A DNA stretch of 64,000 nucleotides, taken from contig CM042684.1 in NCBI GenBank assembly GCA_023614405.1, positions 202,002,941-202,066,940 of the forward strand, written 5' to 3'. The notes beneath the pieces are model-generated. The model was not told where the DNA came from, searched no databases, and saw only the letters and a list, made by a program, of their open reading frames with translations. The translations under genes were made by a program, and so were the position numbers. The stretch is from Avena insularis (taxonomy: Eukaryota > Streptophyta > Magnoliopsida > Poales > Poaceae). Shown piece after piece: positions 20,801-34,988 of the stretch (positions are counted from its first letter, which is position 1; every line of letters starts with the position of its first letter).

Positions 20801-23800
20801 GTTGTTGTTAGTAAAAAGAACACCCATGCAATAACACTGGAGGATCCATAGGTGGATTGTGAAAAGAGCACATATCCAATGACACTGGTGGATCCATATG
20901 TGGTATGTGAAAAGAACACACATACAATGACTCCAGTTGTTGTTAGTAAAAAGAACACACATGCAATGACACTAGTGGATCCATGTGTGGTATCTGAAGT
21001 GAACACACATTTCAATGACACTGGTGGATCCATATGTGGTATGTGAAAAGAATAGTGATGAAATGACTCCAGTTGTTGTTAGTAAAAAGAACACACATGC
21101 AATGACATTGGTGGATCCATAGGTGGATTTTGAAAAGAACACACATGCAATGACTCTGGTTGTTGTTAGTAAAAAGAACACACATGCAATGACACTGGTC
21201 GATCCATGTGTGGTCTCTGAAGAGAACACACAGTTCCATGACTCTAGTTGTTGTTAGTAAAAAGAACGCACATGCAATGACACTGGTGGATCCATATGTG
21301 GTATGTGAAAAGAACACACATGCAATGACTCTGGTTGTTGTTAGTAAAAAGAACACACATGCAATGACACTGGTGGATCCATGTGTGGTCTCTAAAAAGA
21401 ACACACATGCAATGACTCTGGTTATTGTTAGTAAAAAGAGCACACATGCAATGACACTGGTGGATCCATATGTGGATTTTCAAAAGAGCACACATGCAAT
21501 GACACTAGTGGATCCATATGTCGTATGTGAAAAGAACACACATGCAATGACTCCAGTTGTTGTTAGTAAAAAGAACACACATGTAATGACACTGGTGGAT
21601 CCATGTGGTCTGAAGAGAACACACATTTCAATGACACTGGTGGATCCATATGTGGTATGTGAAAAGAACAGTCATGAAATGACTCCAGTTGTTGTTACTA
21701 AAAAGAACACACATGCAATGGCACTGGTGGATCCATAGGTGGATTGTGAAAAGAACACACATGCAATGACAACGGTGGATCCATATGTTGTTAGTAAAAA
21801 AGCACACAAGCAATGACACTGGTGGATCCATAGGTTGATTGTGAAAAGAACACACATGCAATGACACTAGTGGATCCATATGTGGTATATGAAAAGAACA
21901 CACATGCAATGACTCTAGTTGTTGTTAGTAAAAAGAACACACATGTAATGACACTGGTGGATCCATGTGTGGTCTCTGAAGAGAACACACATTTCAATGA
22001 CACTGGTGGATCCATATGTGGTATGTGAAAAGAACAGTCATGAAATGACTCCAGTTGTTGTTAGTAAAAAGAACACAATTGCAATTACACTGGTGGATCC
22101 ATAGGTGGATTGTGAAAAGAACACACATGCAATGACAACGGTGGATCCATATGTGGCATGTGAAAAGAATACACATGCAATGACTCTGGTTGTTGTTAGT
22201 AACAAGAACACACATGCAATAACACTGGTGGATCCATGTGTGGTCTCTGAAGAGAACACACATTTCAATGACACCGGTGGATCCATATGTGGTATGTGAA
22301 AAGAACACACATGAAATGACTCTGGTTGTTGTTAGTAAAAAAGCACACAAGCAATGACACTAGCGGATCCATAGGTTGATTGTGAAAAGAACACACATGC
22401 AATGACACTGGTGGATCCATGTGTTGTCTCTGAAGAGAACACACATTTCAATGACACTGGTAGATCCATATGTGGTATGTGACAAGAACAGTCATGAAAT
22501 GACTCCAGTTGTTGTTAGAAAAAGAACACACATGCAATGACACTGGTGGATCCATAGGTGGATTGTGAAAATAACACACATGCAATGACACTGGTGGATC
22601 CATATGTGGTATGTGAAAAGAACACACATGCAATGGCTCTGGTTGTTGTTAGTAAAAAGAACACACATGCAATGACACTGGTGGATCCATATGTGGTATG
22701 TGAAAAGAACACACATTTTAATGACTCTGGTTTTTTTTATTTAAAAGATCACCCATGCAATGACACTGGTGGATCCATAGGTGGATTGTGAAATGAGCAC
22801 ACATGCAATGACACTGGTGGATCCATATGTGGTATGCGAAAGAACACACATGAAGTGACTCCAGTATTTGTTAATAAAAAGAACACACATGCAACGACAC
22901 TGGTGGATCCATGTGTGGTCTCTAAAGAGAACACACATTTCAATGACTCTAGTTGTTGTTAGTAAAAAGAACACACATGCAATGACACTAGTAGATCCAT
23001 GTGTGGTCTCTAAAGAGAACACACATGCAATGACTCTTGTTGTTAGTAAAAAGAACACACATGCAATGACACTAGTGGATCCATATGTGGTATGTGAAAA
23101 GAACACACATGCAATGACTCTTGTTGTTGTTAGTAAAAATAACACACATGCAATGACACTGGTGGATCCATAGGTGGATTGTGAAAAGAACACACATGCA
23201 ATGGCACTGGTGGATCCATATGTGGTATGTGAAAAGAACACACATGCAATGACTCTTGTTGTTGTTAGTAAAAAGAACACACATGCAATGACACTGGTGG
23301 ATCCATGTGTGGTCTCTGAAGAGAACACACATGCAATGACTCTAGTTGTTGTTAGTAAAAACAGCACACATGCATGACACTGGTGGATCCATATGTGGTA
23401 TGTGAAAAGAACACACATGCAGTGACTCTGGTTGTTGTTAGTAAAAAGAACACACATGCAATGACACTGGTGGATCCATAGGTGGATTGTGAAAAGAGCA
23501 CACATGCAATGACACTAGTGGATCCATATGTGGTATGTGAAAAGAACACACATGCAATGACTCCAATTGTTGTTAGGAAAAAGAAGACACATGTAATGAC
23601 ACTGGTGGATCCATGTGTGGTCTCTGAAGAGAACACACATTTCAATGACACTGGTGGATCCATATGTGGTATGTGACAAGAACAATCATGAAATGACTCT
23701 AGTTGTTAGTAAAAAGAGCACACATGCAATGACACTAATGGATCCATAGGTGGATTGTGAAAAGAACACACATGCAATGACAACGGTGGATCCATATGTG

Positions 23801-25500
23801 GCATGTGAAAAGAATACACATGCAATGACTCTAGTTGTTGTTAGTAACAAGAACACACATGCAATAACACTGGTGGATCCATGTGTGGTCTCCGAAGAGA
23901 ACACACATTTCAATGACACCGGTGGATCCATATGTGGTATGTGAAAAGAACACACATGAAATGACTCTGGTTGTTGTTAGTAAAAAAGCACATAGGCAAT
24001 GACACTGGTGGATCCATAGGTTGATTGTGCAACGAACACACATGCAATGACACTGGTGGATCCATGTGTGGTCTCTAAAGAGAACACACATTTCAATGAC
24101 ATTGGTGGATCCATATGTCGTATGTGACAAGAACAGTCATGAAATGACTCCAGTTGTTGTTAGTAAAAATAACACACATGCAATGACACTGGTGGATCCA
24201 TAGGTGGATTGTGAAAATAACACACATGCAATGACACTGGTGGATCCATATGTGGTATGTGAAAAGAACACACATGCAATGGCTCTGGTTGTTGTTAGTA
24301 AAAAGAACACACATGCAATGACACCGGTGGATCCATATGTGGTATGTGAAAAGAACACACATTTTAATGACTCTGGTTGTTGTTAGTAAAAAGAACACCC
24401 ATGCAATAACACTGGTGGATCCATAGGTGGATTGTGAAAAGAGCACATATCCAATGACACTGGTGGATCCATATGTGGTATGTGAAAAGAACACACATAC
24501 AATGACTCCAGTTGTTGTTAGTAAAAAGAACACACATGCAATGACACTAGTGGATCCATGTGTGGTATCTGAAGTGAACACACATTTCAATGACACTGGT
24601 GGATCCATATGTGGTATGTGAAAAGAATAGTGATGAAATGACTCCAGTTGTTGTTAGTAAAAAGAACACACATGCAATGACATTGGTGGATCCATAGGTG
24701 GATTTTGAAAAGAACACACATGCAATGACTCTGGTTGTTGTTAGTAAAAAGAACACACATGCAATGACACTGGTCGATCCATGTGTGGTCTCTGAAGAGA
24801 ACACACAGTTCCATGACTCTAGTTGTTGTTAGTAAAAAGAACGCACATGCAATGACACTGGTGGATCCATATGTGGTATGTGAAAAGAACACACATGCAA
24901 TGACTCTGGTTGTTGTTAGTAAAAAGAACACACATGCAATGACACTGGTGGATCCATGTGTGGTCTCTAAAAAGAACACACATGCAATGACTCTGGTTAT
25001 TGTTAGTAAAAAGAGCACACATGCAATGACACTGGTGGATCCATATGTGGTATGTGAAAAGAACACACATGCAGTGACTCTGGATGTTGTTAGTAAAAAG
25101 AACACACATGCAATGACACTGGTGGATCCATAGGTGGATTTTCAAAAGAGCACACATGCAATGACACTAGTGGATCCATATGTCGTATGTGAAAAGAACA
25201 CACATGCAATGACTCTAGTTGTTGTTAGTAAAAAGAACACACATGTAATGACACTGGTGGATCCATGTGTGGTCTCTGAAGAGAACACACATTTCAATGA
25301 CACTGGTGGATCCATATGTGGTATGTGAAAAGAACAGTCATGAAATGACTCCAGTTGTTGTTAGTAAAAAGAACACACATGCAATGGCACTGGTGGATCC
25401 ATAGGTGGATTGTGAAAAGAACACACATGCAATGACAACGGTGGATCCATATGTTGTTAGTAAAAAAGCACACAAGCAATGACACTGGTGGATCCATAGG
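14847..25500. repeat. Higher-order repeat A, three copies of ~3.6 kb
   Basis: The phase marker (GTCATGAAATGACTCC followed by a 48-mer with ACAACGGTGG and a GGCATG tail) recurs at 14847, 18458 and 22038, so copies 1 and 2 are 3,611 and 3,580 bp. Private variants recur at the same phase in each (GTATGCGAAAG, GCACACAAGCAATG, TGCAACGAAC). Copy 3 is cut short by an internal deletion near 25,490. Copies differ by whole subunits as well as single bases, consistent with unequal exchange. Confidence 0.85.
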
Positions 25501-28500
25501 TTGATTGTGAAAAGAACACCCATGCAATGACACTGGTGGATCCATGTGTGGTCTCTGAAGCGAACACACATTTCAATGACACTGGTGGATCCATATGTGG
25601 TATGTGACAAGAACAGTCATGAAATGACTCCAGTTGTTGTTAGTAAAAATAACACACATGCAATGACACTGGTGGATCCATAGGTGGATTGTGAAAAGAA
25701 CACACATGCAATGACACTGGTGGATCCATATGTGGTATGTGAAAAGAACACACATGCAATGACTCTGGTTGTTGTTAGTAAAAAGAACACACATGCAATG
25801 ACACTTGTGGATCCATATGTGGTATGTGAAAAGAACACACATTTTAATGACTCTGGTTGTTGTTACTAAAAAGAACACCCATGCGATGACACTGGTGGAT
25901 CCATAGGTGGATTGTGAAAAGAGCACACATGCAATGACTCTGGTTATTGTTAGTAAAAAGAACACACATGCAATGACTCTGGTTGTTGTTAGTAAAAAGA
26001 ACACACATGCAATGACACCGGTGGATCCATGTGTGGTCTCTGAAGAGAACACACATGCAATGACTCTAGTTGTTGTTAGTAAAAAGGAATACACATGCAA
26101 TGACACTGGTGGATCCATGTATGGTCTCTGAAGAGAACACACATGCAATGACTATGGTTGTTGTTAGTAAAAAGAACACACATGCAATGACACTGGTGGA
26201 TCCATAGGTGGTATGTGAAAAGAACACACATTTCAATGACTCTGGATGTTGTTACTAAAAAGAACACACATGCAATGACACTGGTGGATCCATAGGTGGT
26301 ATGCGAAAAGAACACACATGCAATGACTCCAGTTGTTGTTAGTAAAAAGAACACACATGCAATGACACTGGTGGATCCATGTGTGGTCTCTGAAGAGAAC
26401 ACACATTTCAATGACACTGGTGGATCCATATGTGGTATGTGAAAAGAATAGTCATGAAATGACTCTGGTTGTTGTTAGTAAAAAGAACACACATGCAATG
26501 ACACTGGTGGATCCATAGGTGGATTGTGAAAAGAACACACATGCAATGACACCGGTGGATCCATGTGTGGTCTCTGAAGAGAACACACATTTCAATGACT
26601 CTAGTTGTTGTTAGTAAAAAGAACACACATGCAAAGACACTGGTGGATCCATGTGTGGTATCTGAAGAGAACACACATGCAATGACTCTGGTTGTTGTTA
26701 GTAAAAAGAACACACATGCAATGACACTGGTGGATCCATGTGTGGTCTCTAAAAAGAACACACATGCAATGACTCTGGTTGTTGTTAGTAAAAAGAGCAC
26801 ACATGCATTGACACCGGTGGATCCATATGTGGTATGTGAAAAGAACACACATGCAGTGACTCTGGTTGTTATTAGTAAAAAGAACACACATGCAATGACA
26901 CTGGTGGATCCATATGTGGTATGCGAAAAGAACACACATGCAATGCATCCAGTTGTTGTTAGTAAAAAGAACACAAATGCAATGACACTAGTGGATCCAT
27001 GTGTGGTCTCTAAAGAGAACACACATTTCAATGACACTAGTGGATCCATATGTGGTATGTGAAAAGAATAGTCATGAAATGACTCGAGTTGTTATTAGTA
27101 AAAAGAACACACATGCAATGACACTGGTGGATCCATAGGTGGATTGTGAAAAGAACACACATGTAATGACTCTGGTTGTTGTTAGTAAAAAGAACACACA
27201 TGCAATGACTCTGGTTGTTGTTAGTAAAAAGAACACACATGCAATGACACCGGTGGATCCATGTGTGGTCTCTGAAGAGAACACACATTTCAATGACTCT
27301 AGTTGTTGTTAGTAAAATGAACACACATGCAATGACACTGGTGGATCCATGTGTGGTCTCTGAAGAGAACACACATGCAATGACTCTGGTTGTTGTTAGT
27401 AAAAAGAACACACATGCAATGACACTAGTGGATCCATATGTGGTATGTGAAAAGAACACACATGCAATGACTCTAGTTGTTGTTAGTAAAAATAACACAC
27501 ATGCAATGACACTGGTGGATCCATAGGTGGATTGTGAAAAGAACACACATGCAATGACACTGGTGGATCCATATGTGGTATGTGAAAAGAACACACATGC
27601 AATGACTCTGGTTGTTGTTAGTAAAAAGAACACACATGCAATGACACTGGTGGATCCATGTGTGGTCTCTAAAAAGAACACACATGCAATGACTCTAGTT
27701 GTTGTTAGTAAAAAGAACACACATGCAATGACACTGGTGGATCCATGTGTGGTCTCTGAAGAGAACACACATTTCAATGACACTGGTGGATCCATATGTG
27801 GTATGTGAAAAGAACAGTCATGAAATGACTCCAGTTGTTGTTAGTAAAAAGAACACACATGCAATGACACTGGTGGATCCATAGGTGGATTGTGAAAAGA
27901 ACACACATGCAATGACAACGGTGGATCCATATGTGGCATGTGAAAAGAATACACATGCAATGACTCTGGTTGTTGTTAGTAACAAGAACACACATGCACT
28001 AACACTGGTGCATCCATGTGTGGTCTCTGAAGAGAACACTAATTTCAATGACACCGGTGGATCCATATGTGGTATGTGAAAAGAACACACATGAAATGAC
28101 TCTGGTTGTTGTTAGTAAAAAAGCACACAAGCAATGACACTGGTGGATCCATAGGTTGATTGTGAAAAGAACACACATGCAATGACACTGGTGGATCCAT
28201 GTGTGGTCTCTGAAGAGAACACACATTTCAATGACACTGGTGGATCCATATGTGGTATGTGACAAGAATAGTCATGAAATGACTCCAGTTGTTGTTAGTA
28301 AAAATAACACACATGCAATGACACTGGTGGATCCATAGGTGGATTGTGAAAATAACACACATGCAATGACACTGGTGGATCCATATGTGGTATGTGAAAA
28401 GAACACACATGCAATGGCTCTGGTTGTTGTTAGTAAAAATAACACACATGCAATGACACTGGTGGATCCATATGTGGTATGTGAAAAGAACACACATTTT

Positions 28501-31500
28501 AATTACTCTCGTCGTGGTTAGTAAAAAGAACACCCATGCAATAACACTGGTGGATCCATAGGTGGATTGTGAAAAGAGCACACATCCAATGACACTGGTG
28601 GATCCATATGTGGTATGTGAAAAGAACACACATGCAATGACTCCAGTTGTTGTTAGTAAAAAGAACACACATGCAATGACACTGGTGGATCCATATGTGG
28701 TCTCTGAAGAGAACACACATTTCAATGACACTGGTGGATCCATATGTGGTATGTGAAAAGAATAGTCATGAAATGACTCCAGTTGTTGTTAGTAAAAAGA
28801 ACACACATGCAATGACACTGGTGGATCCATAGGTGGATTGTGAAAAGGACACACATGCAATGACTCTGGTTGTTGTTAGTAAAAAGAACACACATGCAAT
28901 GACACCGGCGGATCCATGTGTGGTCTCTGAAGAGAACACACATTTGAATGACTCTAGTTGTTGTTAGTAAAAAGAACACACATGCAATGAAACTGGTGGA
29001 TCCATGTGTGGTCTCTGAAGAGAACACACATGCAATGACTCTGGTTGTTGTTAGTAAAAAGAACACACATGCAATGACACTGGTGGATCCATGTGTGGTC
29101 TCTAAAAAGAACACACATGCAATGACTCTGGTTGTTGTTAGTAAAAAGAGCACGCATGCAATGACACTGGTGGATCCATATGTGGTATGTGAAAAGAACA
29201 CACATGCAGTGACTCTGGTTGTTGTTAGTAAAAAGAACACACATGCAATGACACAGGTGGATCTATAGGTGGATTGTGAAAAGAACACACATGCAATTAC
29301 TCTGGTTGTTGTTAGTAAAAAGAACACACATGCAATGACACCGGTGGATCCATGTGTGTGGTCTGAAGAAACACACATTTCAATGACTCTAGTTGTTGTT
29401 AGTAAAAAGAACACACATGCAATGACACTGGTGGATCCATGTGTGGTCTCTGAAGAGAACACACATGCAATGACTCTAGTTGTTAGTACAAAGAACACAC
29501 ATGCAATGACACCAGTGGATCCATATGTGGTATGTGAAAAGAACACACATGCAATGACTCTGGTTGTTGTTAGTAAAAATAACACACATGCAATGACACT
29601 GGTGGATCCATATGTGGTATGTGAAAAGAACACACATGCAATGACTCTGGTTGTTGTTAGTTTAAAGAACACACATGCAATCCATATGTGGTATGTGAAA
29701 AGAACACACATGCAATGGTTGTTGTTAGTAAAAAGAACACACATGCAATGACACTGGTGGATCCATATCTGGTATGTGAACAGAACACACATGCAATGGC
29801 TCTGGTTGTTGTTAGTAAAAAGAACACACATGCAATGACATTGGTGGATCCATAGGTGGATTGTGAAAATAACACACATGCAATGACACTGGTGGATCCA
29901 TATGTGGTATGTGAAAAGAACACACATGCAATGGCTCTAGTTGTTGTTAGTAAAAATAACACACATGCAATGACACTGGTGGATCCATATGTGGTATGTG
30001 AAAAGAACACACATTTTAATTACTCTGGTTGTTGTTAGTAAAAAAAACACCCATGCAATAACACTGGTGGATCCATAGGTGGATTGTGAAAAGAGCACAC
30101 ATCCAATGACACTGGTGGATCCATATGTGGTATGCTAAAAGAACACACATGCAATGACTCCAGTTGTTGTTAGTAAAAAGAACACACATGCAATGACACT
30201 GGTGGATCCATATGTGGTCTCTGAAGAGAACACACATTTCAATGACACTGGTGGATCCATATGTGGTATGTGAAACAATAGTCATGAAATGACTCAGTTG
30301 TTAGTAAAAAGAACACACATGCAATGACACTGGTGGATCCATAGGTGGATTGTGAAAAGAACACACATGCAATGACTCTGGTTGTTGTTAGTAAAAGGAA
30401 CACACATGCAATGACATCGGTGGATCCATGTGTGGTCTCTGAAGAGAACACACATTTCAATGACTCTAGTTGTTGTTAGTAAAAAGAACACACATGCAAT
30501 GACACTGGTGGATCCATGTGTGGTCTCTGAAGAGAACACACATGCAATGACTCTAGTTGTTGTTAGTAAAAAGAACACACATGCAATGACACTAGTGGAT
30601 CCATGTGTGGTCTCTGAAGAGAACACACATGCAATGACTCTAGTTGTTGTTAGTAACAAGAAAACACATGCAAGGACAGATGTGGATCCATAGGTGGTAT
30701 GTGAAAAGAATACACATGCAATGACTGGTTGTTGTTAGTAAAAGAACACACATGCAATGACACGGTGGATCCATAGGTGGATTGTGAAAAGAACACACAT
30801 GCAATCTGGTTGTTGTTAGTAAAAGAACACACATGCAATGACTCTGGTTGTTGTTAGTAAAAGAACACACATGCAATGACATTTGGTGGATCCATGTGTG
30901 GTCTCTAAAAAGAACACACATGCAATGACTCTGGTTGTTGTAAGTAAAAAGAGCACGCATGCAATGACACTGGTGGATCCATATGTGGTATGTGAAAAGA
31001 ACACACATGAAATGACTCTGGTTGTTGTTAGTAAAAAAAGCACACATGCAATGACACTGGTGGATCCATAGGTGGATTGTGAAAAGAACACACATGCAAT
31101 GACACTGGTTGTTTTTAGTAAAAAGGGCACACATGCAATGACACTGGTGGATCCATGTGTTGTCTCTGAAGAGAACACACAATTCAATGACTCTAGTTGT
31201 TGTTAGTAAAAAGAACACACATGCAATGACGCTGGTGGATCCATGTGTGGTCTCTGAAGAGAACACCCATGCAATGACACTGGTTATTGTTAGTAAAAAG
31301 AGCACACATGCAATGACACTAGTGGATCCATATGTGGTATGTGAAAAGAACACACATGCAATGACTCTGGTTGTTGTTAGTAAAAATAACACACATGCAA
31401 TGACACTGTTGGATCCATAGGTGGATTGTGAAAAGAACACACATGCAATGACACTGGTGGATCCATATGTGGTATGTGAAAAGAACACACATGCAATGAC

Positions 31501-34500
31501 TCTAGTTGTTGTTAGTAAAAAGAACACACATGCAATGACACCGGTGGATCCATTGGTGGATTGTGAAAATAACACACATGCAATGACACTGGTGGATCCA
31601 TATGTGGTATGTGAAAAGAACACACATGCAATGACTCCAGTTGTTGTTAGTAAAAAGAACACACATGCAATGACACTGGTGGATCCATATGTGGTATGTG
31701 AAATGAACACACATGCAATGACTCTGGTTGTTGTTAGTAAAAAGAACACACATGCAATGACACTGGTGGATCCATATGTGGTATGTGAAAAGAACACACA
31801 TTTTAATGACTCTGGTTGTTTTTAGTAAAAAGAACACCCATGCAATGACACTGGTGGATCCATAGGTGGATTGTGAAAAGAGCACACATGCAATGACACT
31901 GGTGGATCCATATGTGGTATGCGAAAAGAACACACATGCAATGACTCCAATTGTTGTTAGTAAAAAGAACACACATGCAATGACACTGGTGGATCCATGT
32001 GTGGTCTCTGAAGAGAACACACATTTCAATGACACTGGTGGATCCATATGTGGTATGTGAAAAGAATAGTCATGAAATGACTCCAGTTGTTGTTAGTAAA
32101 AAGAACACACATGCAATGACACTGGTGGATCCATAGGTGGATTGTGAAAAGGACACACATGCAATGACTCTGGTTGTTGTTAGTAAAAAGAACACACATG
32201 CAATGACACCGGCGGATCCATGTGTGGTCTCTGAAGAGAACACACATTTGAATGACTCTAGTTGTTGTTAGTAAAAAGAACACACATGCTGACCTTTGGT
32301 GGATCCATGTGTGGTCTCTGAAGAACACACATGCAATGACTCTGGTTGTTGTTAGTAAAAAGAACACACATGGAATGACCTTTGGTGGATCCATGTGGTC
32401 TCTAAAGAACACACATGCAATGACTCACATGCAATGACACTGGTGGATCCATATGTGGTATGTGAAAAGAACACACATGCAATGACACTAGTTGTTCTTA
32501 GTAAAAATTGCACACATGCAATGACACTGGTGGATCCATAGGTGGATTGTGAAAGAACACACATGCAATGACACTGGTTGTTGTTAGTAAAAAGAACACA
32601 CATGCAATGACACGGTGGATCCATGTGTGGTCTCTGAAGAAGAACACATTTCAATGACTCTAGTTGTTAGTAAAAAGAACACACATGCAATGACACTGGT
32701 GGATACATGTGTGGTCTCTGAAGAGAACACACATGCAATGACTCTAGTTGTTGTTAGTACAAAGAACACACATGCAATGACACTAGTGGATCCATATGTG
32801 GTATGTGAAAAGAACACACATGCAATGACTCTTGTTGTTGTTAGTAAAAATAACACACATGCAATGACACTGGTGGATCCATAGGTGGATTGTGAAAAGA
32901 ACACACATGCAATGACACTGGTGGATCCATATGTGGTATGTGAAAAGAACACACATGCAATGACTCTGGTTGTTGTTAGTAAAAAGAACACACATGCAAT
33001 GACACTGGTGCATCCATAGGTGGATTGTGAAAATAACACGCATGCAATGACACTGGTGGAACCATATGTGGTATGTGAAAAGAACACGCATGCAATGGCT
33101 CTGGTTGTTGTTAGTAAAAAGAACACACATGCAATGACACTGGTGGATCCATATGTGGTATGTGAACAGAACACACATGCAATGGCTCTGGTTGTTGTTA
33201 GTAAAAAGAACACACATGCAATGACATTGGTGGATCCATAGGTGGATTGTGAAAATAACACACATGCAATGACACTGGTGGATCCATATGTGGTATGTGA
33301 AAAGAACACACATGCAATGACACTGGTTGTTGTTAGTAAAAATAACACACATGCAATGACACTGGTGGATCCATATGTGGTATGTGAAAAGAACACACAT
33401 TTTAATTACTCTGGTTGTTGTTAGTAAAAAAACACCCATGCAATAACACTGGTGGATCCATAGGTGGATTGTGAAAAGAGCACACATCCAATGACACTGG
33501 TGGATCCATATGTGGTATGCTAAAAGAACACACATGCAATGACTCCAGTTGTTGTTAGTAAAAAGAACACACATGCAATGACACTGGTGGATCCATATGT
33601 GGTCTCTGAAGAGAACACACATTTCAATGACACTGGTGGATCCATATGTGGTATGTGAAAAGAATAGTCATGAAATGACTCCAGTTGTTGTTAGTAAAAA
33701 GAACACACATGCAATGACACTGGTGGATCCATAGGTGGATTGTGAAAAGAACAGACATGCAATGACTCTGGTTGTTGTTAGTAAAAGGAACACACATGCA
33801 ATGACACCGGCGGATCCATGTGTGGTCTCTAAAGAGAACACACATTTGAATGACTCTAGGTGTTGTTAGTAAAAAGAACACACATGTAATGACACTGGTG
33901 GATCCATGTGTGGTCTCTGAAGAGAACACACATGCAATGACTCTGGTTGTTGTTAGTAAAAAGAACACACATGGAATGACACTGGTGGATCCATGTGTGG
34001 TCTCTAAAAAGAACACACATGCAATGACTCTGGTTGTTGTTAGTAAAAAGAGCACGCATGCAATGACACTGGTGGATCCATATGTGGTATGTGAAAAGAA
34101 CACACATGCAGTGACTCTGGTTGTTATTAGTAAAAAGAACACACATGCAATGACACAGGTGGATCTATAGGTGGATTGTGAAAAGGACACACATGCAATG
34201 ACTCTGGTTGTTGTTAGTAAAAAGAACACACATGCAATGACACCGGTGGATCCATGTGTGGTCTCTGAAGAGAACACACATTTCAATGACTCTAGTTGTT
34301 GTTAGTAAAAAGAACACACATGCAATGACACTAGTGGATCCATGTGTGGTCTCTGAAGAGAACACACATGCAATGACTCTAGTTGTTGTTAGTACAAAGA
34401 ACACACATGCAATGACACTAGTGGATCAATATGTGGTATGTGAAAAGAACACACATGCAATGACTCTGGTTGTTGTTAGTAAAAATAACACACATGCAAT

Positions 34501-34988
34501 GACACTGGTGGATCCATATGTGGTATGTGAACAGAACATACATGCAATGGCTCTAGTTGTTGTTAGTAAAAAGAAGACACATGCAAGGACATTGGTGGAT
34601 CCATAGGTGGATTGTGAAAATAACACACATGCAATGACACTGGTGGATCCATATGTGGTATGTGAAAAGAACACACATGCAATGGCTCTGGTTGTTGTTA
34701 GTAAAAATAACACACATGCAATGACACTGGTGGATCCATATGTGGTATGTGAAAAGAACACACATTTTAATTACTCTGGTTGTTGTTAGTAAAAAAACAC
34801 CCATGCAATAACACTGGTGGATCCATAGGTGGATTGTGAAAAGAGCACACATCCAATGACACTGGTGGATCCATATGTGGTATGCTAAAATAACACACAT
34901 GCAATGACTCTAGTTGTTGTTAGTAAAATGAACACACATGCAATGACACTGGTGGATCCATATGTGGTCTCTGAAGAGAACACACATT

